A stretch of DNA of 25,665 nucleotides. Source: a virus. The stretch covers positions 1-25,665 of the IMG/VR virus record IMGVR_UViG_3300046010_003220; one strand, given 5' to 3'. Position numbers and translations under genes: made by a program. The notes under the pieces were generated by a model, which saw nothing but the letters and a program-made list of their open reading frames with translations, had not been told where the DNA came from and made no database searches. Below are positions 6,565 through 15,179 of the stretch, piece by piece. The first letter of the stretch is position 1, and each line of letters opens with the position of its first letter.

Positions 6565-8879
6565 GGCATCTCCTTCACAATGACTGCGGTACGGTTCAAA
6601 ATAATGTAATAGTCCTCATCTAAGGTGTCTTGTGATGCAAAATTGACTTTTGGATTTTTTATACGCACTGCGTCATAACCCAAAGAAGCGGCTAAAGCCC
6701 CTGGGTCCTCGTAATAATCTTGAGGGTAGTCGTAATGTCCTTGAGGAAAAATGGTGTCCTCAATTTTGCGCAAATCAACAAGGTCAATGACTTTGGCCCT
6801 AGGGTCTAATGTTGCTTCTACCACCTTACCGTGTGGAATCGGATTTCCGTCACGGTCGTTCTTAGCAAAATTCTCACCTGTACTTTTTTTACTTCCAAAA
6901 TAAGTACCATCACCAAACATACCCTTGCCGATAAATGGGCTTTCTCCCGCCACAAATTGCGTTACATACTCATTGACTTCTTGTGGTGTCTTACCCGCTA
7001 TACCTCTGAACAAAGGAACAGAACCTTGGTCTATGTATTTTTGGAATTCGGTAGCGCTTACAACCTTAGGCAATCCGTTATATCCCTGTTCCTCCAAGAT
7101 GTTTTTGAGGAATAGATTTTGTCCGTTGCGATTGTATGAACCAAAATCTAAATCACCCTTTGCGTTTCTGCCGTACATTTCTAATAATTTATTAGCAGTC
7201 CAATATTCTTGTGTTTTTTTGGCTGTCACATAATTGCTTACAGCCACAGCAGGAGTATTGACCACAGGTGCGGCAGGGGCTTTCCATAGGAATTCTTTAG
7301 CCATAGCCTGCACAAGCGGATTGTCTGTTGTGCCTTTAGTTAGATAGAACTCAGCAAACATTTCCGCGTAAAACTCTTTAGTGTTCTCTCCTGAATAAGC
7401 CGACATAAAGGCTTTATCCTTGAATTGTTCTTTATATTCTTCAATCAACCTTTTGGTTGTTGCGTTTTGTATTGATTCCGTTCGTGTAAAACTACCGCCC
7501 TCATCAAGAGTATGACCCCACTCATGTGCAAGCGTGTATTGCCTTTGAGCAACAGTGGTTATCGCGGGCATCTTGTGTCCTGCTTCTCTGCCTGTGGGCG
7601 TATCTGACATAACCGTATCGGGTCTGAGCCAAATCTTCGCATCGCCAAGAAGCGCGCTACCGTAAGCATTGCCTCTATTAGAAGCAACGAAAATAGTCAT
7701 TTCTTTACGCGGATTTGTAATCTGTAGTTCTTCTATTTCTTTCAACAATTTTTGTTGCAATTTTTGTGGCACTTTTGTGCCAGCACTGTAGAACATAACT
7801 TTGAATGGTCCGTTGTTGTACACGATGCCTGATTTCACCAAAGCAATATCCGCCGCAGGAATGGAGCGCCCTGCATCTACAAGAGAAGCAATCAATCCAG
7901 GTTCCGCATTTGGATTCAACTTTGTGTAACGGTCAATTACTTCTTGTCGTCTTTCTTCTGCGGTAGATAGCCTCCATTGTCCTGGCACAAATCCACCTGT
8001 TGAGGCTGTTACTACTTGTGGAGTTGGCGCACTAATACCAACAGGAGCGGGAGTAGGCGGAGCAATAACGGTTGCGCCTGGTATTGGTTGGTCATCAAAT
8101 CCAGGTATTACAGGAGCCAAAGCGCATCGGCAATTAGGGTGTGCAGGCGGTCTTTGGTCGCCTGATGGAAACTGTTGCCCTATATTTACAATTTGATTTG
8201 CATTTTGCGCACAAATTTTACAAGGGTCAAACACTAACCATTGCATTTGTTGTACGCCTGCTTCCCTGTATCGCACTGAGGTCGCGTAGGAAACAGCGCG
8301 ATTTTGTTCTGTGATTGCGATTGTCAATGCGCGTGCAGGGCTTGCCACATGATTAGCAATAAGTTTTGCTGAGGCTTTAGCATCTAAACCTAATGCAATA
8401 GCCTCGCCTAAAGCATTGCCAATATCCGTAAGTGTTGTATCAGAAAAGTTTTTCCAGGTAAATCCTTGCGCTTGTCGCAATATATCCATCAATCCAGGTT
8501 TTTTAGCAACAAGTGCGGCGGCTTCATCTCCTGGTTTCCATTTAGACCAATCAATAATGCTTTTCGTATCTGCTTTCTTTGCTTCTTGTGCTTCAATCAA
8601 TGCTTCACCGCTTGCGGCGTAACCAATAGCAAGACCCTCAGCCCATAACTTTTCAACCACTGCTTTGAGCGGTTCAAGATTGATTCTCAAATTGATTATG
8701 GCCCACGAACGCGCTCGCACGCGTTGTTGAACTATATTTAGTTCTAAATTTGGTGTGGTATTTAGATAGCCTTGATACGCACGCTCTGCATCAAATGATT
8801 GTCGTAGAGCGGCTCTGATAAGTACAGCGTTCTTAGCCGCTAAACGCGCATCTGCCTCTAATGCGCGCTCCCAAGTCAT
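6561..8879 (-). CDS. MuF head protein fused to zinc-protease-like and ADP-ribosyltransferase-like domains
   Basis: A 772-residue protein with three parts. Residues about 145-258 are a MuF (SPP1 gp7-like) domain with the classic ending: C220, C223 and HPNCRC (247-252). MuF proteins are minor head proteins attached near the portal and often injected with DNA. A Pro-rich linker (about 262-300) follows. Residues about 305-530 contain HEWGHTLDEG (452-461), a zincin HExxH motif, with FYAEMFAEFY (503-512) supplying a possible third zinc ligand. Residues about 595-772 resemble an ADP-ribosyltransferase: VPLFRGI with Arg625, FGDGTYFGS with Tyr660, ALAASLGYDAVRI, and NRTAVIV at the end. A catalytic Glu is not obvious. 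The gene overlaps the portal stop by four bases (ATGA). Likely a virion-delivered effector. Confidence 0.88.
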   Translation of the reverse strand: MTWERALEADARLAAKNAVLIRAALRQSFDAERAYQGYLNTTPNLELNIVQQRVRARSWAIINLRINLEPLKAVVEKLWAEGLAIGYAASGEALIEAQEAKKADTKSIIDWSKWKPGDEAAALVAKKPGLMDILRQAQGFTWKNFSDTTLTDIGNALGEAIALGLDAKASAKLIANHVASPARALTIAITEQNRAVSYATSVRYREAGVQQMQWLVFDPCKICAQNANQIVNIGQQFPSGDQRPPAHPNCRCALAPVIPGFDDQPIPGATVIAPPTPAPVGISAPTPQVVTASTGGFVPGQWRLSTAEERRQEVIDRYTKLNPNAEPGLIASLVDAGRSIPAADIALVKSGIVYNNGPFKVMFYSAGTKVPQKLQQKLLKEIEELQITNPRKEMTIFVASNRGNAYGSALLGDAKIWLRPDTVMSDTPTGREAGHKMPAITTVAQRQYTLAHEWGHTLDEGGSFTRTESIQNATTKRLIEEYKEQFKDKAFMSAYSGENTKEFYAEMFAEFYLTKGTTDNPLVQAMAKEFLWKAPAAPVVNTPAVAVSNYVTAKKTQEYWTANKLLEMYGRNAKGDLDFGSYNRNGQNLFLKNILEEQGYNGLPKVVSATEFQKYIDQGSVPLFRGIAGKTPQEVNEYVTQFVAGESPFIGKGMFGDGTYFGSKKSTGENFAKNDRDGNPIPHGKVVEATLDPRAKVIDLVDLRKIEDTIFPQGHYDYPQDYYEDPGALAASLGYDAVRIKNPKVNFASQDTLDEDYYIILNRTAVIVKEMP

Positions 8880-10750
8880 GTGAGATACGCTTTAGCGAGC
8901 GCTCTTGCGGTTTCTAAATCTCCCTCAAACGCGCAACGGTTCAGCGCTTCACCAACAATCGGGTCTAGGCTCTTGAACTCAAATAGTCGGGCGCGCTTTC
9001 CTTTTGATGCCCACTTCATAAATGACTTTACTTCAGCCCTAGTTTCCGCATCAACTTCTTCTTCCACTTCTGACGCTTCTTCAGGTGTGGGTTCTTCAGG
9101 CGTTGCATTTGCTGTATCAGGAGTAGTGGGTGCGGTCGGTGTTGCATCAGGACCTTCTAGCGTTGGGGCTGAGGTAACTTCTTTTGCGTTGATGATGCCT
9201 TCAGGCGAGAATAAAAAGATGTCAGAGCCTGCAACAAGCATTGGCATATCTGCTTGCGGTGTATCAAGAAGCGGCAGACCCATTTCTGAGCGGCGTTCAT
9301 TGATTGTTTTACCTGCGCTCTTTACCTCAATATCCGCCTTCCTCGCCATGGATTCGTTGTCCATGCGCTTGCTAGTCATGAGGCGGAATTCAAGTTCTCG
9401 CGGCATGCCTAGGTATGTGTAAGAAAGATTCGTAACCATCTTGCTAATCCAGTTAGCCAATGGACCTACGCCGATTGCTTCTGCTGTTTCTGCGCGGCCT
9501 TCTTCGTATCCCGCGCCGCCTAATCCACCCTTAGGAGCAAAACCAATTTCACCTGGTTGCACGCCGTAGTGTCCGCAGATTGAGGTAATCAAATAATCAT
9601 CAAGAGTGTCTTTGAACTTTTCGCCATATCCTTCATTGACTACGGGCGAAAGACCTTTAGGAAGAAGGCGAGCGCGCTTACGCTGTTCTGTCTGTCCTGC
9701 AAGGTCGTCATTGAGGATATTTTCATAGGCTCTGAGGAGGTCGGGGTTGTTGCCCCAATCTTCGTCAGTTGTGAACATAAGTTCAGGAAGAACTCCATCT
9801 GTGTACTCCGCTCTTAGCCATTGCTGGCGGCGCAAGTAAATATCTGCCAGTGGAAGCGCTCGTTCTGTTGGGCTAAAACCATAGACGCTAATTGTGCGGC
9901 GATTACGAACCATGTAAGCAAGTTGGTCTGCTGTGAATTCACCATCTGCCTTAGGGTCCTCATCAGTCGCAGAGAATTCTGAACGAGGAAAGCCGTAAAG
10001 AATCTGTTGGTACGCCGCGTTTGGTGGCATTGGGCGCATACCTCTGTCATCAATCAAAGGCTTGATAGTTGAGCCATCAAGAATCTGCATCGCATATAGG
10101 TCGCCGCCTACTGTTGGAAGCGGATAAACAGCCCATGCATCAATAACCAAAATATCTTCAGCCGCAATGTTGAGCCAATCAGCCCAAGTCAAACCGTTGG
10201 CTTTGTCAGGTGTTTCCCAAAACTCACGCAAGCGGTTGATTTCATCTGTGTACTTTTCGCGGGCGCGAGCCATAGCGCGTACATGGTCGCCGCCTGCCTC
10301 TGCTGTGATTTTCTCAGAAGCGTCTTGTCCAAGAACAATATCCCACTCAAGACCAACCAATTTAGATTTAGTTACTTCAATGCATCGGCGCAAGATGTCA
10401 ATTTGGTCTGCTGATGCGCGCAAAGTCTTGAAAGGAACAAGGCGGGTTTCAGTGACATTGATGTTCTGCGCTACTTGATATTCATAGCGGCGTGGTTGTG
10501 GTCGTCCGTTATCTTGGAGCGGATTGATTGCGCCAGGAGTGATAGGCAGACCAGGACCAAAAGGAACAGCCGCACTAAAAGGAGCGCGTGGAAGCGCTAT
10601 TGAGTTGCCATAGGTTTGACGCATATTGAGCGCATCGGCTTGATTGCGCATCTCTGCTTCTGTCATCGTGACGGAACCAGCAGGCAAGCGAGGTGCCTTC
10701 TCAATACTGCCTGTCGCTATTGCTCTTGCGATACGGTCACGCAGACCCAT
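8876..10750 (-). CDS. Portal protein
   Basis: A 624-residue protein with the features of phage portals, which form the dodecameric DNA gate at one head vertex. The N-terminal part has LRRCIEVTKSKLVGLEWDIV, the middle GLTWADWLNIAAEDILVIDA followed by YPLPTVGGDLYAMQILDGST. Next come the portal-typical GFPRSEF, ICGHYGVQPGEIGF and ERRSEMGLPLL segments. Residues about 530-580 are a Pro/Thr/Glu-rich low-complexity tail before a short C-terminal helical segment ending ALAKAYLT. A SD-like GGAG lies before the ATG. The gene follows the fibre cassette instead of the terminase, which is the unusual aspect; the MuF gene downstream overlaps it. Confidence 0.92.
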   Translation of the reverse strand: MGLRDRIARAIATGSIEKAPRLPAGSVTMTEAEMRNQADALNMRQTYGNSIALPRAPFSAAVPFGPGLPITPGAINPLQDNGRPQPRRYEYQVAQNINVTETRLVPFKTLRASADQIDILRRCIEVTKSKLVGLEWDIVLGQDASEKITAEAGGDHVRAMARAREKYTDEINRLREFWETPDKANGLTWADWLNIAAEDILVIDAWAVYPLPTVGGDLYAMQILDGSTIKPLIDDRGMRPMPPNAAYQQILYGFPRSEFSATDEDPKADGEFTADQLAYMVRNRRTISVYGFSPTERALPLADIYLRRQQWLRAEYTDGVLPELMFTTDEDWGNNPDLLRAYENILNDDLAGQTEQRKRARLLPKGLSPVVNEGYGEKFKDTLDDYLITSICGHYGVQPGEIGFAPKGGLGGAGYEEGRAETAEAIGVGPLANWISKMVTNLSYTYLGMPRELEFRLMTSKRMDNESMARKADIEVKSAGKTINERRSEMGLPLLDTPQADMPMLVAGSDIFLFSPEGIINAKEVTSAPTLEGPDATPTAPTTPDTANATPEEPTPEEASEVEEEVDAETRAEVKSFMKWASKGKRARLFEFKSLDPIVGEALNRCAFEGDLETARALAKAYLT

Positions 10751-10788
10751 GTGTATCTCCTTTTAGCCCCTTGTACTGCGGGCGGTTA

Positions 10789-12231
10789 TTAGGCGTGGAC
10801 TACAACTCTGTACTGGTTGCTTGTTGGAGCAACAGAGAATAGGAGAGTTATAGCAGTTGTGCTTGTATGTTGCACATCGCAAATAACTTCAGCGTATGGG
10901 CTTGAGTTGTCATAAACAGAAACAATCACATCTCTTGTTCCAAGGTTGTGCGAAATCGTGTATGAAGTGTTAGAACCATCGCCAACATTTGCCGCATACT
11001 TTGTAACTACGGTTGTAGTGTCAATGTTGATGCCGCCTGATGTGACGGTGATGCCAGTTCCTGCAACAGCGCTGATGACATTGGAACTAATGTCAATACC
11101 GTTACCCTCAGTGAATACGCCAGGACCTGCCAACTGCACCCATGTTTGACCTGCGAAAGTGCTGAGGTAGTGATTGCTTTGTGTCCAGGAGGTTCCAGCC
11201 TTTGTGGTTCCTTCAAGAATGAAGATTGTTGCACCCTCAAGTTCAGCAGGTGTTGAAGCATCAGCAGAACGGGTTAGGGTGTAAGTAGTTCCGTTGTCGG
11301 TATAAACATAAATACCATCTTCAGTGTCATCGGTCTGATTTGCAAGAACGATGCGATAGCCGCTATCAGCAGAAGTAAGAGCGCCATAAGTATCAATGTT
11401 GAGAGTGTTTGTTGCTCCTGTGAGAGCCACATTTGCTGTTGAATATAAATTCGCGGCGGCTTTCCAGGTTAGACCCTCAACTGCGGCATCTACATATCCT
11501 TTGTTTGCGGCATCTGTTGATGCGGTTGGTGTTGCAACATTGGTGATTTTGTAATTGTTTAGGTTGATGTCTGCAAGCGGTACAGCAAGCGCAGAAAGAT
11601 TGATTGCAGAGTGAGCCGCATTGTCATGCGTTGGATTTCCGTGAGTATGGTCAGCGCGTGAAATGCTTGTGCTTGTTCCATTTGCAGACGATGCACCAAA
11701 TGTTTGTTCTGCGGTGACATTGCCAAATGAGGGCATGCCGTGAACATGGTCCTCACGCGCAGGAGCAGTTCCAGTTCCTACAGCACCTGAGCCACCAACA
11801 GAGAGAGATTGTGGTGTTGTGTTTGTGAGAGCAGGAGTACCGTGAGTGTGGTCAGCGCGTGAATAGTTGTTTGAAGAACCATTGCCGCTTGATGCGCCAT
11901 AAGTTGTTTGCGCTGTTACTGAACCAAAGTTAGAAACCTGTGACCATGATGTTCCATCATCAAAATAAAGAATCTGTTGGTCTGTTGCAAAGAACAAACG
12001 ACCAGCAGTACCAGCCGCAGGACGAGCGGCAAAAGTACCTGAAATGATTTCTGATTCATTGAGTACCGATACCCAAGCAGTGCCATCATAGTAGTAAATT
12101 TCGCCATCGCCAGTGTTGAAATAGATTTGACCAGCAGACGGTGTGGCAGGTGCAGTACCTAAATTCTGAATAACTGCGTTTTGCAGTTCGTTCTTGTTGA
12201 GGTCAATGCTGACGAGGAATTTACGGGCCAT
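10789..12231 (-). CDS. Fibre protein with three HxH motifs
   Basis: A 480-residue fibre-like protein. Residues 31-54 and 70-98 hold two short repeats of the form GQIYFNTGDG...YYDGTAW and GRLFFATDQQ...YFDDGTSW. Residues 101-201 hold three HxH motifs: DHTHG (127-131), DHVHG (161-165) and DHTHG (194-198), about 33 residues apart. In T4 gp12-type trimeric fibres such His pairs bind metal along the axis, so a metal-stabilised trimer is likely. DAANKGYVDAAVEGL (240-254) is a common fibre segment. The last 70 residues (YTISHNLGTRDVIVSVYD to the end) form a beta module shared with the 93-residue gene upstream. Located between the other fibre genes and the portal. It may be a tail fibre or a head fibre. 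Confidence 0.8.
   Translation of the reverse strand: MARKFLVSIDLNKNELQNAVIQNLGTAPATPSAGQIYFNTGDGEIYYYDGTAWVSVLNESEIISGTFAARPAAGTAGRLFFATDQQILYFDDGTSWSQVSNFGSVTAQTTYGASSGNGSSNNYSRADHTHGTPALTNTTPQSLSVGGSGAVGTGTAPAREDHVHGMPSFGNVTAEQTFGASSANGTSTSISRADHTHGNPTHDNAAHSAINLSALAVPLADINLNNYKITNVATPTASTDAANKGYVDAAVEGLTWKAAANLYSTANVALTGATNTLNIDTYGALTSADSGYRIVLANQTDDTEDGIYVYTDNGTTYTLTRSADASTPAELEGATIFILEGTTKAGTSWTQSNHYLSTFAGQTWVQLAGPGVFTEGNGIDISSNVISAVAGTGITVTSGGINIDTTTVVTKYAANVGDGSNTSYTISHNLGTRDVIVSVYDNSSPYAEVICDVQHTSTTAITLLFSVAPTSNQYRVVVHA
11629..11931 (-). repeat. Repeated fibre module with HxH motifs
   Basis: Within the fibre gene, residues 101-134 and 168-201 are two copies of one module (pattern FG-VTA-T-GASS-NG-S-SRADHTHG-P), 67 residues apart, with a shorter HxH segment between them. 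The DNA copies share the stretch TGGTCAGCGCGTGAA on the plus strand. This is an internal duplication of a trimer-stabilising module, not a mobile repeat. Confidence 0.75.
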
Positions 12232-12234
12232 GGA

Positions 12235-12687
12235 TTACATACCACCTAACATGAGTGACGGAGCGAAACTGCTTGCTTCAATCGTCACGCTTCCACCAAG
12301 TGATACAGAAGTACCATTGACTGTGATTGAAGAATTTGTAAGACTTGAATTGCCGATGTTGCTGAGTGTATTGCTTGAACCACTAATTGTTTTGTTTGTC
12401 AGTGTTTGTCCACCTGTAAGCGTGGCTACGGTTGAATCTATAGACAAAGTTACTGAGCCTGATGTACCACCACCGCTAAGACCAGTTCCAGCAGTGACAC
12501 CAGTAATATCACCAACATCGCCTGTAATAGAATAAGCGAGAGAATTCCAAGCAGTAGAGCCATTGCCAATTTTTGCTTTACCCGTATCAGTTTCAAAACC
12601 AAATTCTCCTGACGCAAGCGTTGGATTTGCAGAAGTCCATTGCGCGGCAGTTCCTCTGCGAATTTGAATCTGTGTAACTACGCTCAT
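12235..12687 (-). CDS. Fibre protein with Mtd-like N-terminal domain
   Basis: A 150-residue protein. The first 50 residues (IQIRRGTAAQWTSANPTLAS, then GEFGFETDTGKAKIGNG) match the N-terminal attachment domain found in major tropism determinant and many tail or head fibre proteins. The rest is a Gly/Ser/Thr-rich repeat region (GGQTLTNKTISGSSNTLSNI) ending in FAPSLMLGGM, consistent with a thin trimeric beta shaft. It starts within the end of the preceding small gene by four bases and its stop lies three bases from the long fibre gene. Probably assembles with its neighbours into an adhesive fibre. Confidence 0.8.
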   Translation of the reverse strand: MSVVTQIQIRRGTAAQWTSANPTLASGEFGFETDTGKAKIGNGSTAWNSLAYSITGDVGDITGVTAGTGLSGGGTSGSVTLSIDSTVATLTGGQTLTNKTISGSSNTLSNIGNSSLTNSSITVNGTSVSLGGSVTIEASSFAPSLMLGGM

Positions 12688-12935
12688 GGAGTTCCTCCGT
12701 CAAATGCCTGCGTTGCTGTGGTAGTTGGGTCGCCACCATTGTACGGAGCAATGCTATCAAAAACGCCTCCGTCAATTTCATTTACTGCGGGCGCTACTGC
12801 AACCCATGCACTACCTGTATAAACCTTCAATCCTTCTGTTGAGTTGTAATACAAATCGCCTGCTCTGAGAGTTGGCGTACTGATGTCGGTTGCACTGACG
12901 GGAACATTTGTAGGCGTTAGGGCTAATCTGCTCAT
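12684..12935 (-). CDS. Small fibre-associated protein
   Basis: An 83-residue protein with one AGDLYYNSTEGLKVYTGSAW module, the same short repeat type seen in the N-terminal part of the 480-residue fibre protein (YFNTGDG...YYDGTAW). A Gly/Asp/Thr-rich tail ends ATQAFDGGTP. It overlaps both neighbours by four bases. It probably packs with the other fibre cassette products; no independent function is recognised. Confidence 0.72.
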   Translation of the reverse strand: MSRLALTPTNVPVSATDISTPTLRAGDLYYNSTEGLKVYTGSAWVAVAPAVNEIDGGVFDSIAPYNGGDPTTTATQAFDGGTP

Positions 12936-13213
12936 ATTACATACGCCGTTCCTGTAAAGGCTGAACTAAAAGTAATAACCATTTGATTTGATGAAGGATA
13001 ACTGAAAGTACCTTCACATTGAGTTTGTGCTGAATCCAATACAACTGCTGTGGGCTGACCGCCTAGATTATGGTTGATTGTCCATACTGCTGAGGGTGTT
13101 GCCTGCGTATGAACATAAAAAATCTGTGCGGCGGCTGAAGCACCCTGAGGACCAGGGGCAGTGACTTCAACAATCGGAACAATAGGTTTGATAATGATTG
13201 CATCTTCACTCAT
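12932..13213 (-). CDS. Small fibre tip-like protein
   Basis: A 93-residue protein. After a short Pro-rich lead with a collagen-like APGPQGAS, residues about 40-93 (AVWTINHNLGGQPTAVVLDS through ITFSSAFTGTAYVI) form a beta module. The same pattern (YTISHNLGTRDVIVSVYD ... ITLLFSVAPTSNQYRVVV) ends the 480-residue fibre protein. The two modules are evidently paralogous and probably form fibre tips or contact surfaces. The gene overlaps both neighbours by four bases. Confidence 0.75.
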   Translation of the reverse strand: MSEDAIIIKPIVPIVEVTAPGPQGASAAAQIFYVHTQATPSAVWTINHNLGGQPTAVVLDSAQTQCEGTFSYPSSNQMVITFSSAFTGTAYVI

Positions 13214-13758
13214 CGTGTCACCTCAGGAGTTACGACAATCTGACCTTGTGCAAGACGGGTAACAATGCCGCCCTGTGAAGTAATTTCAATATCATAATAG
13301 TAAGTGCCTTCGTCAATGGCTCCTGTTTGTGTCGCAGTTGCATGCACATCAAATTGTCCTGCCGCTCCTGTTACAGAAATTTCTCCTGCCGCAGATGTCA
13401 GTGTAAGAACAGCCGTTGGGTCAGAAGGTAGCGAGCGCAACTGCATGCGTGCTGTGTATCCCACGACATTGACGGGAGCAGTAGCAATACCGCCTGAGAT
13501 ATAAGTTCCTGTTGCGGCATTTGTCACCGTAAAGTTTGATGCTGATGCTGATGCAATCGTGACATTTTGTAAATTGTATGCAGGCGGCAAAACGCCATCA
13601 ATAGAAACTGTTTGTCCTGCTGAAAATCCATTGACCGCAGTGAAATTTACTGTGCTTCCGTTTGCCGTGATGTTTGTGATTTCGGCAGGTTGTTTGTAAA
13701 TGAAAGTTATGTACCAATCTGCGCCTTGGTCCATTGTTGTATTGTAAGTAACAGCCAT
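13210..13758 (-). CDS. BppU-N-like fibre attachment protein with inserted beta domain
   Basis: A 182-residue protein starting MAVTYNTTMDQGADWYITFI. I chose the ATG at 13758 because GGGAG lies just upstream and the ATG overlaps the terminase stop (TAATG); a longer frame to 13803 reads into terminase codons. Residues 1-25 and 98-182 (VVGYTARMQLRSLPSDPTAV through TRLAQGQIVVTPEVTR) match a widespread phage domain like the N-terminal part of BppU, which attaches fibres to the virion. Residues about 26-97 are an insert of the type GSTVNFTAVNGFSAGQTVSI, a beta-sandwich common in phage structural proteins. It heads the fibre cassette directly after the large terminase gene. Confidence 0.8.
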   Translation of the reverse strand: MAVTYNTTMDQGADWYITFIYKQPAEITNITANGSTVNFTAVNGFSAGQTVSIDGVLPPAYNLQNVTIASASASNFTVTNAATGTYISGGIATAPVNVVGYTARMQLRSLPSDPTAVLTLTSAAGEISVTGAAGQFDVHATATQTGAIDEGTYYYDIEITSQGGIVTRLAQGQIVVTPEVTR

Positions 13759-15179
13759 TATGCTCCCACCGCCTGAGTTGGAGCAATAATAGCGTTTCCA
13801 CACTTAGCGCAATGGCTCAATGATTTAGGCATTGGTAGAGCGCAGTGATGGCAGAAATTAGCGATGCTATTGAAGTAATGACTAACGCTACTTTTTCCAA
13901 GCAAGTCACTAAAAGCCTGAACCATCGCATCAAGCCTGTCGGGTGAGTCTGCATCTTGAGGAGTCCATATCGTCATTTGGTCCTCTAATTGTGCAAAGGT
14001 GCCAACATGATGCACACGACCCTGCTCATACATTGCCGCTACTGGTTCTGCCCGTAACTTCTTACCAACATGCGCTCTGATTTCTCTGATGGGCAGAGTT
14101 GAGCGAACCTGCTTGAGAACTGCACTGACCATATCGCCGCCTTGATTTACTTCCACAAGTAATGCATCTGCTTTGTATTCATCATAGAGAGCAACTGCTT
14201 TTTTGGCCCATTCCAATGGAGAGCCTTTTATTGTTCCGTCATGTATTACATATCCGTGACCGCCAGCATCACAACCAGCAACAATGATTCCTGTTTCATC
14301 ACTTGATGCGTTATTAGTTACAGCAGGGTCAATGCTGACCACAATGCGTGACAACGGTGGGTGTTGTTCTACACGGTTTCTATCAATCAGATTCCTGGTC
14401 CATAGTGCGCCTTCTTGGTCCTCAAGGATTTCTCCGTAGAGTTCCTGGCGACCTAAGCGAGTGCCGTTGTATCGGGCTTGTAGTTCCAATAGAGCGCTTG
14501 GGGCTAGGTTCTTAGCATTGTCAAAGGTAGAGCCGCGTGTGATTGCTACAGAGCCGTCTGTGCGATTTGCCAGGGTTCTAATCAGGTTTGTTGGGCGTGG
14601 TGTTGTGGTGACAACAATGCGAGGCTTTTTACCTAAGCGCAGACCAAATTGCAGTTGGTGCCAGGCATCTTCATAGCGATAGGCGGCTAACTCATCACAC
14701 CAAGCGCCATGGTGTTGCGGTCCACGGAATCTGTCAGGTTGGTCTGCTGAGAATAATTTTATTTTGCTCCCGTTGATTAGTTCTATCTCGCCGTTGCTAC
14801 GGTTGTAATGTTGCAATGCGTGATAACGATGCAAGATGTTGATGATTCCCGATTCACCTTCTGCGCAGGTATCTCTTGCATCTGAAAATGTAGGCGCAAC
14901 GATTGCCCACCTTGTTTCAGGATTTTCTATCGCTTCCCATGCTAACCATTCGGCGGCTGTCCTAGTTTTACCCGCTCCACGACCTGCCAAGTAAAGCCAA
15001 ATGTTCCAATCAGACTCAGGCGGTAGTTGCTCGTTTCTTGCGAGTCTTTGCCACATTATTCGGCTCGCCTTTATCTTGCTGTTCAGGGAGGGTTGTAATG
15101 TCGGCGGTAATGCCTTCAATGTAGTCAATAATTCGGGCGAGTTGGATAACTTCCGCATCAAGGCTTCCAGTTCCGTCAT
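13758..15179 (-). CDS. terL: Terminase large subunit with C-terminal zinc ribbon
   Basis: A 473-residue DNA-packaging motor. The ATPase has Walker A GRGAGKT (66-72), Walker B AWCDE (159-163) and a TTTPRP coupling motif (191-196). The RNase H-like nuclease has Asp284 in SIDPAV, Glu343 in LVEVNQGGD and Asp417 in DRLDAMV. Residues 443-460 add CHHC and CAKC, a zinc ribbon not usual at this place. The start at 15179 is backed by a strong site, GGAGGTGG six bases upstream, inside the small-subunit gene. This gives a 164-base out-of-frame overlap, and the overlapping N-terminal residues (ELLTTLKALPPTLQPSL and MWQRLARNEQLPPESDW) look like normal terminase sequence. The stop overlaps the next ATG. Confidence 0.95.
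   Translation of the reverse strand: MTELEALMRKLSNSPELLTTLKALPPTLQPSLNSKIKASRIMWQRLARNEQLPPESDWNIWLYLAGRGAGKTRTAAEWLAWEAIENPETRWAIVAPTFSDARDTCAEGESGIINILHRYHALQHYNRSNGEIELINGSKIKLFSADQPDRFRGPQHHGAWCDELAAYRYEDAWHQLQFGLRLGKKPRIVVTTTPRPTNLIRTLANRTDGSVAITRGSTFDNAKNLAPSALLELQARYNGTRLGRQELYGEILEDQEGALWTRNLIDRNRVEQHPPLSRIVVSIDPAVTNNASSDETGIIVAGCDAGGHGYVIHDGTIKGSPLEWAKKAVALYDEYKADALLVEVNQGGDMVSAVLKQVRSTLPIREIRAHVGKKLRAEPVAAMYEQGRVHHVGTFAQLEDQMTIWTPQDADSPDRLDAMVQAFSDLLGKSSVSHYFNSIANFCHHCALPMPKSLSHCAKCGNAIIAPTQAVGA

Noticed and set aside
12235-12687. Mtd-like fibre domain as a sign of a diversity-generating retroelement
   Set aside because: No reverse transcriptase gene, template repeat or C-type lectin variable domain was found in the window.
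13759-13803. Longer N-terminus for the BppU-like fibre protein
   Set aside because: The extra 15 residues are the zinc-ribbon region of the terminase read in another frame; GGGAG and the TAATG overlap support the ATG at 13758.
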